Below the pieces are notes generated by a model, which worked only from the letters and a program-made list of their open reading frames with translations, had not been told where the DNA came from and ran no database searches. A stretch of 64,000 nt of DNA from Impatiens glandulifera (Eukaryota; Streptophyta; Magnoliopsida; Ericales; Balsaminaceae). This document shows positions 1-10,352 of the stretch, piece by piece. Every line of letters starts with the position of its first letter. Position 1 is the stretch's first letter. The stretch lies in contig NC_061870.1 in assembly GCF_907164915.1 (NCBI RefSeq), positions 1,471,501 to 1,535,500 of the forward strand. Reading direction: 5' to 3'. A program made the position numbers and the translations under genes.

Positions 1-243
1 ATTGAAAAGCCAATTTCAATAAAATATTGGGCGCTTGTTATATAACCGAGATTCTATAATACAAGACGCGTACTTTTGCAAAATGCCGATTTGCCAAAAT
101 GTCGATTTGTAAAATTTCGGACGAGTGCCTTTGCAAAATACCGATTTATAAACTGGCGATTTGCAAAATGCCGGACACGTGCCTTTATAGAATGCCGATT
201 TGAAAACTTCCGATTTGTCAAAATGCCGATTTTCAAAATGTCG
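1..243. repeat. 55-bp tandem repeat, possibly LTR sequence
   Basis: Roughly three units of about 55 bp begin near 65, 120 and 174, with a longer last unit to 243. Each starts with GAC followed by a CG-containing hexamer and then alternates GCAAAATGCCG-type and CCGATTTG-type blocks. The style (short AT runs broken by CCGAT/CGGT words and GCGT/GTGCCT junctions) resembles the repeat-rich stretch at 61300-61660. I infer both come from LTRs of related elements. It directly abuts a LINE fragment on the right. Confidence 0.5.
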
Positions 244-830
244 GACTATGAGTTGTCTTTGCAACGAAATGAAGAAACCATTGATCATCTGTTTGGGAGT
301 TGCAGTATTGCATTGGAGCTTTGGGATACATTCACAAAGAGCCTGAAGCTATTAAGTTTCATGAAAGAATGGAAAGAAATCAAAGAGGTAGCAGTGCTCA
401 AAGCCAAAGGAAACATATTCGCAACAAACGTATTCAAGTGCAGATTTGGAGGAGTGGTATACAACATTTAGCTGGAGAAGAATGCTAAAGTTTATGGAAG
501 AACCCGAAGAAGCGTCGATGAGCTATGGAGAGATATCATTTCAGATTGTCGCGCCCTTGCGGGAACATGGAGGAGAATTCCAAATATGGAGCAGAACTGG
601 AACATATGCAAAAGTTGGAATCTACCTTTTACTGAAATCACTAGAATTGAAAACATTATAATGAGATAATACATTTACGTTTTTTGCTTTTTAGCTTTTA
701 TTCAGAAACGAACTCAAAATCGTTCTAGGTTTGTCTAGAATAATCCCTTAAGACTCGTGGTTTTTTTTCCCTTTTTTGGGAATTGTTAATGAAATGACGC
801 TATGTCGTTTTACCCAAACATACGATTTGA
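244..830 (+). mobile_element. LINE (L1-type) 3' end fragment, zf-RVT tail and 3' UTR
   Basis: The plus-strand translation near 255-345 contains NEETIDHLFGSC followed by ALELWDTF, the signature of the zinc-binding tail after reverse transcriptase in plant LINEs. About 100-250 bases further on, a shifted frame gives the usual terminal pieces (WR-ISDCRALAGTWR, WNLPFTEI). After 665 comes a T-rich 3' UTR with a CCTTTTTTGGG-like run and AATGAAATGACG, also typical of plant LINE ends. The frame is broken at least twice, and all upstream ORF1, endonuclease and RT sequence is absent. This is a 5'-truncated, dead copy. Confidence 0.75.
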
Positions 831-949
831 AATTTTTCTGTTAATACGATTTGAGATTTTTTTAAAACTTGAAATTGATTTATATTTATGAATGATATTT
901 TTTTACTAATAGTAGTGGAACAAAATATCAAACAGGCTTAATAAGAATC

Positions 950-1445
950 AAAAAAATCCAAAAACCCGAGAGCAAGGATTATCAGCGACGACGTTAGGGG
1001 AACGAACGTTGACGTTGATAATTAAAATATCAGCGACAACATTAGGAGAATATCGGTGTTGATAAAAGAATCAGATCTATGTTAAAAACCCGAGATCAAG
1101 GATTATCAGCGACGGTGTTAGGGAAATGCAGATGTTGATAATTAACAATATCAGTGACGGTGTTAGGGTAATGACGACGTTGATAATTAACAATATCAAC
1201 GGCGACGTTAGGAGAATGTCGTCGTTATTAATTTATAATTATCAGTGACGGAATTTCCCATTCACCGTCACTGATATTTTAATTATTAATTTCGGTCTAT
1301 CGTCGTCGATAAAAATTATTATCTTTTAACAATAAAAACCTTTTTAGCGAAGACTGATGACAGTTTTGTTCGTCTACGCTAATATTTATTAGCGACGATA
1401 TTATGGATTTTTGCGACAATTGATGTGGTCGCTAATGCATTTTCA
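950..1445. mobile_element. CACTA-like subterminal repeat region
   Basis: Several degenerate copies of a word like TATCAGCGACGRYGTTAG recur about every 50-100 bases on both strands (near 978, 1031, 1107, 1151 and 1241). A 12-base perfect inverted repeat lies at 1240-1251 and 1265-1276 (TATCAGTGACGG / CCGTCACTGATA). Dense short direct and inverted subterminal repeats of this kind are typical of CACTA (En/Spm) elements and their non-autonomous derivatives. I cannot find the terminal CACTA words or a target duplication, so the element is probably partial. Confidence 0.5.
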
Positions 1446-1837
1446 ACTAGTTGATTTGTTCAAATATAATAAATTTATTTTTTTGAATAATAATTTAATT
1501 ATAAATAAATTAAATTATTTATTATTCACTATTTAAAATTATAGATTTATATATATATTGTTTTTTAAGTAAGAAATAAACTAATGATTTTCAATTTCCT
1601 AAATATGAATGTATTTGAGTTATCCTAAGTTATTATTAAAAATTAAAATGTTAATATAAATTTATAATTTATCATTTCAACACAAAATTAATTTATCTAA
1701 AATTTTGTCTCTAGAATAATTTATCATATCACATTCTTCTCGAAAATATTAGTAGACAATATGGACAAATTAAAACTAGTCTTATTTAATAATTTTGGAG
1801 TTTATATTAATTAATATATATATATATATATATAATT

Positions 1838-2045
1838 TCAAAGTGTTTAGATGGTCTGGTTGAAAGTTGTGATTAATTTGAATATTTTTATGAGAGTAAT
1901 AGATACTTAGGTCGGGTCGGGAGTTGACCCTCTCACCCATAAACTTGAAAAACTAATTTAAAAATATGATAATACACAAATTTTGAACTTCTAACCTCAC
2001 ATTATAAGTTCAACATTTTAATCAACTACGCTAATAAAACTTTAT
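1838..2045 (-). mobile_element. tRNA-derived SINE, family also at 57846
   Basis: Read on the minus strand, this starts with an A-box-like TTATTAGCGTAGTTGATTAA, then a degenerate B box (GGTTAGAAGTTCAAAA). It continues through GGGTCAAC..CCGACCTAAGTATCTAT and ACTCTCA to a tail with CAACTTTCAACCAGACCATC. The same order of blocks occurs on the plus strand at 57846-58045, so this is a dispersed family and not chance. The body matches best; the promoter boxes are degenerate, which suggests an old copy. Confidence 0.6.
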
Positions 2046-2232
2046 ATTTTAAATTCAACTTCAAAATCGATAAATATAACTTCAACATTTTAAAAAACTA
2101 AACTAATAATATTTTAAATTTGTTTATATAATTTAATTTATATATATATTCATAATATATATATATATAACATACGTTAGTCATATCAATTATATATTTA
2201 TACAAAAAATTATAAAAAAATTATAAAAAAAA

Positions 2233-2320
2233 CAATAATTTTAAGTGGTGTAATGGTTAAGTTTTCATTATACATATTAAAGATTGAGGATTCGAATCTC
2301 ACCTGGTACAAATTTATAAT
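2233..2320 (+). mobile_element. tRNA-derived SINE head or tRNA-like pseudogene
   Basis: TTAAGTGGTGTAATGGTTAAG is a plausible pol III A box, and GAGGATTCGAATCTCACC about 40 bases later is a good B box (GRTTCGAATCTC). Their spacing fits a tRNA-derived promoter. The cloverleaf is not intact, so this is not a functional tRNA gene. The downstream AT-rich stretch is probably the SINE body or tail. Confidence 0.55.
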
Positions 2321-2339
2321 AATTATAAAGAGAGAATAA

Positions 2340-2600
2340 GAAATATGTTGATTTACGGAACTAACTTGTTAAGTGGGTGAGAATAAGATTGTTGTTTGAC
2401 GGAAATGAGTTGATAAAGATCGGTAATAAAAAATATGTTAATTGACGGAAGTGAGTTAACAAAGTTCAGTAAAGAGGAAATGGTTGATAATAAGGAATAT
2501 GTTGGTTGACTGAAGTGAGTTGGTAAGTAAGTAAGATTGTTGATTGACCGAAGTGAGTTGATAAAAGTTATTAATGAAGAGATGTAGGATTATGATAATT
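2340..2600 (+). repeat. Degenerate minisatellite, GTTGATTGACGGAAGTGAGTT core
   Basis: Five diverged copies of a 25-30-base core (GTTGATTGAC.GAAGTGAGTTGATAA-like) occur at about 2346, 2391, 2438, 2501 and 2539, spaced 40-65 bases. No coding frame or known element was recognised. Confidence 0.6.
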
Positions 2601-3481
2601 TTGTAAACCATACAAATGTACAAAATCTCGCTAAATAGTGGTAATTAATTTGTTTACCATACATTCATTATCAATTTTTAGGAATACTTTTATTTTTATT
2701 TGGTAATAGAATGTAATTGTTTTAAGTTTGATCACAAACTCAGAATTTTGAAGGAGGTGATATCAAATTTGAATTTGATTAGAATATATAAGAAAGCATG
2801 TGATATACACAAAATAACCAATTGATTGAGTCCAGAATTTTAAGAAAATCTTGAATATTTTAATAAACTTGTAGTTGTACTTTAATCAGAACATTATTTG
2901 TTTCTAAATCATTATAACATATTTCTTTACTAACAAATATATTTTATTTGATAAAAAAATAATTACAAATTGAATGATAAGCTAAACTTCAAATAACTGG
3001 TATAAGAAAATCATTTCTATTCAAAGACAGGATAGAAAAAAAAATTTAATTATTCAAAAACAGGATAGAAAAATATATATATTAATTTGCACCCCTTCAC
3101 TCAGATTCCTTTATTCTATGCTAAGACATCTTTTAAACTCTATCCCCATGATAGGTTGATTTGTTTTGGTTTGATGATACTTCAAATATCACATATAGAT
3201 GCTCAAGGTCCATAATAAATGGAGTCTTGGGTGGAAGCTCATAGTGGCACTATTATGTTTGACTAAGACAATGGTTTAAGACAATGGTTTCAATGTGGAA
3301 GATTTTGACTTAATAGGCTGAGGAAGAAGAACACTATAGAAGTTCAAAATTAGGAGGGTTTAGGAAAAACAAAGAGAAGGACATTTTGGTCATTTAATAG
3401 TGTTAAGATAAAATATCTGTTTTCTAGAAAGATCACATTTATATTGTAAACTTAAGTACATTAGTGTTTTTGCATGAACAT
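2601..3481. other. Intergenic, no gene seen
   Basis: AT-rich sequence with a short near-duplicate around 3010-3075 (a CAGGATAGAAAAA word seen twice). No open frame, tRNA-like box or element terminus is supported. The last five bases (3477-3481, AACAT) are the left target-site duplication of the next element. Confidence 0.6.
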
Positions 3482-5826
3482 TGATAGGATCGGCTTTATC
3501 AATAGAGACGGGGGTCTGGCTAATGATGAAGGCTTATGAAAAACGGTTTGATAGAAATCATGTTAGGGATTAATATCTCTTTCTATTCTACGCAAACTTG
3601 TGTAAACACTTGAAACAGATTCAAGGCGGAATTGTTTATTTGAGTTTGAAGCACAAGATGAAATATGAAAAGATGACAGAAAAGAAGAACACAGCAGTTT
3701 GTTTATGGATGTTCGGAGAAACTCTCATATGTCACCTCTTCTTCCAACCACCGGAATGATTCACTATATGATGAGAGTCAAATACAGTTTACACACACTT
3801 AGCTCACTATTGAACAGAACACTTTCTGTTCAATTACAAGAAGATGAAGAATATCACTCAGCTAATGGTGTTTTGATTCTAGCTCTCTCTCTCGATTCAC
3901 ACACAGTACAATCAGAAAGAAGCTTCACAAAATAAATTCAGTAAGCAAGATGATTGAGTAGTCTCTCTCTGCAAAATCAGAATGCTTGTTCGTAAGATTG
4001 GTTTGAAAGATGATAAAGTCGCTACATCGTCCGTTGCTCTTAGGATTGATTAAATACTGAGCAGGAGCTAACGGTCGAATCTTCAAGAATGATACGTGGT
4101 GCTCCTCAATTGGAAAGCCTCCATTGTGCACAGCAGGATCTGAGCACAAGGATCGTGGCCGTACCGAACTTTTAGTGCGCCGAATATTCCATCAGGGATG
4201 TACCTACAAAACGGGTAATGTGAGGGAAATTCTCTTACGTGGCATTCCTTGATTGGATGCATATAGCTGTTGTACTAATCTTCACAGGAAAGTGGAGCAA
4301 GAGTAGGGTACAGCTATAACACGTAGGTAGGAGAAATGCTAGATTCAAACGTACTGCTTAAATAGAGCATCAGACGTATTTCAGTTAGACGGATTTGGGA
4401 AAATCAGTCTAATAAAATAAGTCAACTCCTTCTAATGAAAAACGTCTATTAGACCGCCTAGTCTAATATAATTAGACTCGCGTCTAATTTACATAACCAT
4501 TAGACGGGTACGTCTAACTCCGCTGAGTTAGACTACACGTCTAATTCCGGTTCTACCTCAGACTAATCTGAAGGAGTTAGACTCACGTCTAACTTTCACT
4601 AATTAGACAATCCGTCTAATTATTACATAACCATTAGACCGGCACGTCTAACTCCACTGAGTTAGACTGCCACGTCTAATTCCGGTTCTACTTCAGACTA
4701 ATCTGAAGGAGTTAGACTCACGTCTAACTTTCACTAATTAGACAACCCGTCTAATTATTACATAACCATTAGACCGGCACGTCTAACTCCACTGAGTTAG
4801 ACTGTCACGTTTAATTCCGGTTCTACTTCAGACTAATCTGAAGGAGTTAGACTCACGTCTAACTTTCACTAATTAGACAATCCATCTAATTATTACATAA
4901 CCATTAGACCGACACGTCTAACTCTACTGTATTAGACTGCCACGTCTAATTCCGGTTCTACTTCAGACTAATCTGAAGGAGTTAGACTCACGTCTAACTT
5001 TCACTAATTAGACAACCCGTCTAATTATTACATAACCATTAGACCGGCACGTCTAACTCCACTAAGTTAGACTACCACGTCTAATTCCAGTTCTACCTCA
5101 GACTAATCTGAAGGAGTTAGACTCACGTCTAACTTTCACTAATTAGACAACCCGTCTAATTATTACATAACCATTAGACCGGCACGTCTAACTCCACTGA
5201 GTTAGACTGCCACGTCTAATTCTTTACACATCTATTAGACTTACATGTCTAACTCCGATGAGTTAGACTGCACGTCTAATTCTATTAGACTCACTTCTAA
5301 TTCCGTGTATTCATTGGACCATCCGTCTAATTCTTTACACATCTATTAGACTTATACGTCTAACTCTGATGAGTTAGACTGTACGTCTAATTCTATTAGA
5401 CTCACGTCTAATTCTATTAGACTCACGTCTAATTCTATTAGACTCACGTCAAATTCTTTATATTCATTAGACCATCCGTCTATTTCTTTACACATCTATT
5501 AGACTTACACGTCTAATTCCGATGAGTAGACTGTACGTCTAATTCTATTAGACTCACGTCTAATTCCATTAGACTCTCGTCTAATTTATGCGTCTATTAG
5601 ACTGCCCGTCTAACTCCGTTGAGTTAGACTGTGCATCTAATTCCATTAGACCTGCGTCTAATTTTATGCGAATGGAGATCAAAATCGGTCTAATGACTCT
5701 CATTAGATCCAAGTCTAATAACATTTTGTCTTAATACACCTATATCAAAACTCATAAATTATTTCATCATCAAAATATCAGTGGATAAATTATTTCAACA
5801 CTTAGTTAAAATAATTTGACCCAACA
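3482..5826 (-). repeat. 3' LTR of the Sirevirus-like element (2345 bp)
   Basis: Starts TGATAGGATCGGC and ends GACCCAACA on the plus strand. It pairs with 12194-14565 as a direct repeat. The two differ by scattered substitutions and by repeat copy number in the palindromic part (2345 versus 2372 bp). No protein is encoded; short open frames here are not conserved signals. Confidence 0.92.
4380..5690. repeat. Palindrome array TTAGAC..GTCTAA in 3' LTR
   Basis: A dense array of imperfect palindromes built from the half-sites TTAGAC and GTCTAA, for example TTAGACTCACGTCTAA. A 135-bp higher-order unit recurs about five times (TATTACATAACCATTAGACC at about 4621, 4756, 4891, 5026 and 5161). A second, shorter unit containing TTTACACATCTATTAGAC follows from about 5220. 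Several spacers carry CACGTC or ACGTC. The array fills the U3 half of the LTR (transcription runs leftwards). Confidence 0.88.
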
Positions 5827-5841
5827 ATTTCCCCCTTTTTG
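5827..5841 (-). other. Polypurine tract of the Sirevirus-like element
   Basis: On the minus strand ATCAAAAAGGGGGAAAT directly precedes the 3' LTR start TGTTGGG. The G-rich run next to TGTT is the expected plus-strand primer. An almost identical word (ATCAAAAAGGGAGAAAT then TGTT) occurs at 63808-63828. Confidence 0.85.
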
Positions 5842-6003
5842 ATGAAGAAATTACAAACCTGCATACACATAACAAGACATGCATTCATCCAATAAATAAA
5901 CAAACAACTTGTTCACTTACACCAATCATTCAAAAGAACCAGTATTCGAAAAACTTATCAAAAACCATGTTCAATAAAGTTAAACAGAGTAAAAGAAGAG
6001 AGA

Positions 6004-9000
6004 TCATTGTTCTTCCCTTTTTACTCGAGGATCGATTAGACTCATTTCTTGCCCGGGAAGCATGTTCATGAAATGAGGATAGCCGCGACCACCACGACCT
6101 CCTGCATTCGATCTTCCTCCACGCTCAGCAACACTGCCACGTCCACCTTGATCAACATTAGACAACCTACTCCGGCCGCCACCATTTCTTCCACCACGCT
6201 CAGAACCACTTCGACCACCACCTCTCTTGGTTGGCCTAGGATTGTTATCAGATCTTAGGGCCCGCCTGGATCTGGTCCCGGTTGCTACACCATCGTTCCT
6301 TCTACTTGACTCACATTGAGTTGGTCGAGGTTGAGCACTTTCAGCATTGCCCAAGGCATCCTCCTTAGCTTGAAACTTCCTGGCAATGTTCTCAGCAAAA
6401 GCTTGTCGTTCATTGTCATTTATGTTCATGCAACCCTGCATTTATACCAGCTAATTCTTCACCAGACTGAGTTCATCCAAGGTTTCCTTGTGGCGTTCGT
6501 CATTGATGTGCCTCTCAATATCAAATAGTTCACTTTGGTGGTTGAAGCTTTCCTGTTGAAATTTTGAAAACTTTACATTCGAGACATGGGTCTCATAAGT
6601 ATTCATCTTCAGGGTCTTATCCAGCTCAGTTAGGATCTTGAAAATGTTGCTAAAATTCGCTCTTTCCTATTCCCTGGAGATCATTGACTGACACATAGTC
6701 TTCTGCATTGAGGAAAGCATAGACCTCATAGATCTTAACAGTTTATTTCCTCCAGCGGATGGACCTTCGTGAGAAGACACTTCTTCAGATTCTACAGCCA
6801 TACTTTGAATAGGCTCAAAGTTTGTATGAACCTTCAAGGATTGCTCAGGCTGATTTACTTCAGCATCCTTAACCGCTTTCTCTTGTGCCTCTTCTTCGTC
6901 AATTTCTCTTTGTTCCCTTTTAAATCTTTCGAGCAAACTTCCAGAATGGTGACGGGGAGTGGTTATGTTTTCGTGAACACTTCCCACAACACCATCAGGA
7001 AATAGGTAAGACTTAACAACCTTTGGTTGCTCATCTTGTTCCTCCTCAGACGAGGAACTTTCTTCTTCATCATTCTTCTCTTTAGAGGGTTCACCCTCAG
7101 TTTTTGCAGTCTCTGGCTGAGTTACCTCGGCCAGTTTCTCTTGAGAACCCTCTGTTCTCGCAACATGAGTTATAAGCACATCTTCTTCAATAGGAGCTTT
7201 CAAAGCCTCCTCTGCTACATCTTCCAAGATTACTTTTTCAATATTTGTCTCAAGAGCTTGTTCAAGCTCTTGAACATTCACCATTTCTTCATCTTCATTA
7301 GGAAGCTCTTGAATAGGATGATCTTGAATGCGTCTCTCTTCGGCAGAAAGATTCCCGAATTCGATCAGGAGAGCAGCATTCGATTCATCATCGTTTGGAA
7401 TATCCATGGCCTCTTCTTCTTTGAGCGGTTCTGCGCCAGAGCAATCGGCGCCATGAATGTATATGGATGCAGCAGAATCATAGCCTTCCATGATATCATT
7501 CAACTTCTTCAACACTTTGACTTCAACATCATCTCCTTTTGCGTCAGGGTTGAAGTTTTCTTTCCTGGCTTCATAAATTGGAAACAAGGCTTTTCCAAGA
7601 ATGCAAGCTTCCACCAGTTCTTTTTTGTTCAACGCTTCACCCACATCTGAAGTTCTTTCCCACTTCAGAACTTTCTTCTCATTTGCTACTCTCTTCTTCC
7701 ATTATTTTGTTATGGCAGCATTAGACAGAGACTCGTTGTACTTAGAGGACAGCCTCTCAGTACACCAGGAATCATAGATTCCTAACTTTTCAGATGAAAG
7801 AACTTTTACTTGATCCAGAATGAGATCAACGATTCCTCTTGCTTCAGACACCTTCTCAGGAGCTTGAAAAGCAGTAGACTTTCCTTTTCCAACAACCTCT
7901 ACAGGTTTTGGAGCTGGTCTTGGTTCACCAATAACAATTCCTTTTGTCCATTTCCTGGCCCGCAACAGTTCGAAGGCGGATTGGGGTTTCAGACAGAACT
8001 CAGCAGGAAGCTCTCTACAGACAATTTTTCCGACTACCAAGGAATTCTTGAGAGCAGGAATGATGGGTTCACCAGCAACAAGGGTAGAAACATCACCTTG
8101 TTCTAGTATAGACGACTCTGTAGCACCAGCGGTTACCTAATCAGATTGAGTAACAGGGGACTCCGCCCTGTTAATAGATTCAACATTTGGACCGGCTGAC
8201 TCAAAAGCAGGCCCTTCAGCAGATTCTCTCAGGGAGAGAAAACAGATTCAGCTTGTTCCACTTCGGGAACAACAAATTTTGGCACAGCAGCCAAAGACTT
8301 AGAAGACGTTACCTTAGCGGATTTAGACGAGCGGGGCGCCTTTGTCTTCTTCTCCTTTGAGGCACAAGACCTCGAAGGTTTCCTCAAGAAGGTTGAGGGA
8401 GTAGATAATGATGTCATCGGGGTTGCAGCAAGTACGCTTGGACCTTACTTCACCCTTGAATCGACAAATTCCGTGTCCTTCTGACTTGGACTTTTCATGC
8501 TGGAGGAACTGGCCTCCGATTCATTCACAGTTCTGGTTCTCTTTGCCCCTATTGACATGATAGAAGTAGAAGGCTTTGATCGGGTGGAAGGCCTTCTGCC
8601 AGTCTGGAAATTAGAGGCCCCAGATGCAGACTCTAGGTTGTTCTTCACCCTAATCAGAGTGCTGGCCACCGTAGAAGTAGTAAAAACTCTTGCGGAGTTA
8701 ATCTGCGTCGGTTCGCCAACAGGAACCCCCAAAAACTTCAATAGGTGGCTCAGTTGAGCCGCATACGTGATACTCTCCTTGTTCGTCTAGCTGATGGAGT
8801 AACACAGATTCTGAAACAGGGTATGACTCCAGTTCACTTGGATTCCTTTAGAAACGGCGCACATATAGTCAAAACGGTCTTGACTATAGAGATTGAACGA
8901 GTCGGCCTTCCCCTGTAGCGCCTTCGCCACCACGTCGTTTAGGAGAATAAAGTGGGGTTTGAATACCTTCTTATATCCATTCACATGGATCTTAGAACCG

Positions 9001-9347
9001 TCAGCAGAGAAGGAAGTCTTCATTTCCTCCATAATTTCAGAAGAGAGCACCAAGTCGAACAAATGACCCTTCGTTGGAAGTTCAAAGAACTCCGCATAAA
9101 CCGCTTTGTCAAAAGAGATCTCCTTTCCGTTAACGGTTTCTACGATGGAATCATCCACCATAACTGCCGTTTTGAAAAACTCGCGAACTTCGTCTTCATA
9201 GAAGATGAACGGTCCTCCCAGATACTTCCTCAACCCAGAATATTCTAGGGTTTGTAACATCTTCACCACCTCCAGCTGATCAAAGGAGTACACCGATGGA
9301 AAGTCCACCTGCAAAGTACAGTGACCGAGCGTGATTTTCTTCACCAT
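6004..9347 (-). pseudogene. Second ORF of the Sirevirus-like element, plant-transposon-protein type, disrupted
   Basis: The chosen start is the ATG at 9347 (protein begins MVKKITLGHC), 150 bp after a TATA box. The reading frame runs to 6004, about 1,100 codons, with in-frame stops at 8787, 8445, 7702, 6667 and two near 6450, and one frame change between about 8230 and 8040. The first ~190 residues form a globular part (YSGLRKYLGGPFIFYEDEVREFF; NWSHTLFQNLCYSI) of the kind annotated as a putative plant transposon protein. Then comes a Ser/Pro/Lys-rich linker, a strongly acidic part (EEESSSSEEEQ near 7040-7080) and an Arg/Gly-rich tail with repeated GGRG and RGG (about 6060-6260). I see no signal peptide or transmembrane helix, so an envelope role is not supported although it sits in the env position. 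The function is unknown; an RNA- or DNA-binding accessory protein is my guess. Confidence 0.72.
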
Positions 9348-9497
9348 TTTGAGAGAATGTGAATCGATACGATACGAACTAACAAAGCGGAATGGATAGG
9401 GGAATATTTCAGAGAGTTTTAGTGAGAGAAATGCAAGAAAACTATGGTTCTTAGAAATTTCGAGAGATTGAAAGTTTTCAAAATCATGCACGAATGT

Positions 9498-9506
9498 CCT
9501 TATATA
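9498..9506 (-). promoter_or_regulatory. TATA box for the second ORF
   Basis: The minus strand reads CTATATAAGG here, a strong plant TATA box. Transcription starting about 30 bp downstream would leave a leader of roughly 120 bp before the ATG at 9347. A palindrome cluster of the LTR type lies 220-620 bp upstream. This suggests the ORF is transcribed from its own internal promoter. Confidence 0.55.
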
Positions 9507-9727
9507 GATGAAAGATGGAAATACTGAATAACCGTCTATTCTAGGGGTATGGCCCATTAATAAATGTTAGACGTCCTTTTTCAAGAAGTAATCATTAAAA
9601 ATGAGGGTATATCAGTCATTTTCTCTAAACTTGATAGACACGTGTCTTCATGTTATTAAGAGATGACTGTTCGATATTTTGAGCGGGAAAAGTAGATAGC
9701 TCTCAGCGTGTGACAGTTATCCCTGAT

Positions 9728-10115
9728 CAGTCTAATCGGCACGTAGTTAGACGTTTTTCTTACTTCACAAATAACACGGCGTCTATTAGACGGATGAGTG
9801 TATTAGACGCATACGTCTAATTCCGTGTAAATAACAAATCCGTCTAATGTTTATTAGACGTGTACGTCTAATTCCGCATAAACACCACGTGTTAGACGTG
9901 TGTTTGTTAGACGTGAACATCATTTTGCTCAAGACGTAAAAACGTCTAACGTCTATTAGACGTGTCCGTCTAATTGCGTGGATATAAAATCTTAATATAT
10001 AGACTTAGATGTATGAATTGTGAGAAAAAATACGTCTATGTACATACTTTTTCTTTTAGACATCCTTGTCTAATTAGACCGATTAAGGATATTCGTCTAG
10101 AGAATATCTTTAATT
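9728..10115. repeat. Internal palindrome cluster upstream of the second ORF
   Basis: The same TTAGAC/GTCTAA half-sites as in the LTRs recur here outside the LTR. The clearest case is TTAGACGTGTACGTCTAA near 9859. Others lie around 9775-9815, 9895-9910 and 9950-9975. Many contain ACGT cores. No coding signal is present between the end of gag (10353) and the second ORF. Confidence 0.75.
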
Positions 10116-10352
10116 CCAAAGAAATTTTTCTTCTCAAAAATGAATATGGACATTAAAGTTTTATAAACAATTTTTTTGGTCCAAAGACCAAAAATATTTT
10201 TAACAAATAAAAACAATTATTCTTCCAGAATGGCAAGTGCCATTGGTTATCTTCCAAGCTGTGTACTCAGATGAGTACTCTTCTAGCTTCCTTCCTTCTA
10301 TCCTCCTACATCACCTACAAAATAAACTATTTACAAATCTTGGTACCCACAC

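Noticed and set aside
76..471. 131-residue open frame across the 55-bp repeats
   Set aside because: It reads through a tandem repeat into a LINE zinc-binding tail by chance; only the LINE part has homology-like words.
2233..2320. Functional tRNA gene
   Set aside because: A and B boxes are present but acceptor and anticodon arms do not pair; SINE origin fits better.
3925..4149. Open frame repeated in both LTRs (also 12637-12861)
   Set aside because: It is duplicated only because the LTRs are duplicated; no domain, and it lies in untranslated LTR sequence.
4380..5690. CRISPR-like array
   Set aside because: The repeats are plant LTR palindromes with degenerate spacers and unit hierarchy; there are no cas genes and the DNA is plant nuclear.
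7027..7650. 207-residue plus-strand open frame
   Set aside because: It is the antisense shadow of the acidic part of the second Sirevirus ORF; its Phe/Leu-rich make-up comes from Glu/Lys codons on the other strand.
6004..9347. True retroviral envelope protein
   Set aside because: No signal peptide, membrane helix or cleavage site is visible; only the position matches.
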